In this document: one piece after another, positions 30,862-31,197 of the stretch
Position numbering within the stretch: position 1 is the stretch's first letter
Layout of the letters: every line of letters starts with the position of its first letter
Assembly (NCBI GenBank): GCA_036745245.1
Contig: DAIOGN010000024.1
Coordinates: 1-31,197, forward strand
Source of the DNA: DAIOGN01 sp036745245
GTDB taxonomy: Bacteria; Zixibacteria; MSB-5A5; JAUVRN01
Direction of reading: 5' to 3'
DNA length: 31,197 nucleotides
Notes under the pieces: generated by a model
What the model was told of the DNA's origin: nothing
Seen by the model: the letters and a program-made list of their open reading frames with translations, nothing else
Database searches by the model: none
Translations under genes and position numbers: made by a program

Positions 30862-31197
30862 ATGAAGATACGCGCTTTCGCCGCGCTCCTGGCGTGCCTG
30901 GTGGGGTCGGGCTGCGCCCGGATGGCCTCGCTCTCCGTGATTCAGACTGCGCCCGAGCTGGCGGAGCCCACCGTGCGCGTGCTCCTGGGCAAAGACTACG
31001 ACTCTGTCGTGGTGTCGAGCTCGCGTTCGTATCGGCTGGATGTGGCGCTCACAGGCGGCGACACGGTGACCTACACGCTGAGAGCGACGAACTACACCAA
31101 CGCCACGGTCAACAATGTAGTCATTGCCGACGCGATTCCTGCCGGTGCCTCGTTTGTCTCTCAGACAGGCTGCGCCGGAACGGGTCCCGTCACCTGC
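30862..31197 (+). CDS. Exported protein, SpoIID-like start joined to a DUF11-like repeat (truncated by the window end)
   Basis: 112 codons are present and the frame is open to the edge. The N-terminus is a lipoprotein or secretion signal (KIRAFAALLACLVGSGCARM; the second Cys, residue 18, is the more likely lipidation site although neither lipobox is ideal). Residues about 37-60 (EPTVRVLLGKDYDSVVVSSS) resemble the start of SpoIID/LytB amidase-enhancer or lytic transglycosylase proteins, which are often encoded next to anmK/nagZ in Gram-negative genomes. From about residue 64, GGDTVTYTLRATNYTNATVN and then DAIPAGASFVS match DUF11-type surface repeats instead. Either this is a fusion or two sequences have been joined in assembly. 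The start at 30862 has no evident ribosome-binding site. Confidence 0.6.
   Translation, partial: MKIRAFAALLACLVGSGCARMASLSVIQTAPELAEPTVRVLLGKDYDSVVVSSSRSYRLDVALTGGDTVTYTLRATNYTNATVNNVVIADAIPAGASFVSQTGCAGTGPVTC

Overview
The window is GC-rich chromosomal DNA from an uncultivated-type bacterium, almost certainly a metagenome-assembled scaffold, because five runs of exactly ten Ns interrupt genes (4188-4197, 10765-10774, 11024-11033, 26305-26314, 26660-26669). Clues to the lineage are two secreted proteins with C-terminal dockerin-like modules carrying the repeated motif LVN-x-VFKGG, thrombospondin type 3 repeats, a long SecA with an inserted segment like that of Bacteroidota/FCB-group SecA, and a homodimeric-type AceE. 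This fits the FCB-neighbouring candidate phyla (Zixibacteria, Eisenbacteria, Krumholzibacteria and relatives). That placement is inference; no rRNA or ribosomal protein is present.

Layout. 1-338: 3' end of aconitase. 314-4404 (-): pyruvate dehydrogenase operon aceE-aceF, whose end overlaps the aconitase gene. 4630-7136 (-): a two-gene unit of an SPFH protein with three zinc ribbons and a two-zinc-ribbon partner. 7396-12047 (+): a YyaL/DUF255 thioredoxin-like protein, a MacA-like adaptor and a MacB/FtsX-type permease that is broken by gaps and probably by a foreign segment. 12064-13029 (-): secreted DNRLRE plus dockerin-like protein. 13224-14162 (-): AraC regulator. 14331-15875 (+): secreted S10 serine carboxypeptidase. 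15941-16171 (-): orphan ribbon-helix-helix antitoxin beside what looks like a VapC remnant. 16305-17747 (+): a sigma-54-type AAA+ protein whose catalytic motifs have decayed. 18094-20301 (+): large secreted protein with six 69-bp repeats and a dockerin-like end. 20457-20543 (-): tRNA-Leu(CAG). 20607-22568 (-): acetyl-CoA synthetase, divergent from a TrmB-family regulator and a double aspartyl protease/PDZ protein (22744-25474, +). 25477-25558: an 82-bp near-perfect palindrome. 25560-28555 (-): secA with two gaps. 28727-end (+): nagZ, anmK and the start of a SpoIID-like lipoprotein.

How the genes relate. Acetyl-CoA metabolism recurs (AceEF makes acetyl-CoA from pyruvate, Acs from acetate, aconitase feeds the citrate cycle); no E3 (lpd) gene is in view. 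NagZ, AnmK and the SpoIID-like protein form a peptidoglycan recycling/remodelling group. Several proteins are exported, and SecA is encoded nearby. No integrase, insertion sequence, CRISPR array or prophage was seen. The least ordinary material is the SPFH/zinc-ribbon pair, the degenerate AAA+ protein with its neighbouring toxin-antitoxin relic, the large palindrome, and two places (11034 to about 11170, and after about 31045) where unlike protein segments abut and assembly error must be weighed.
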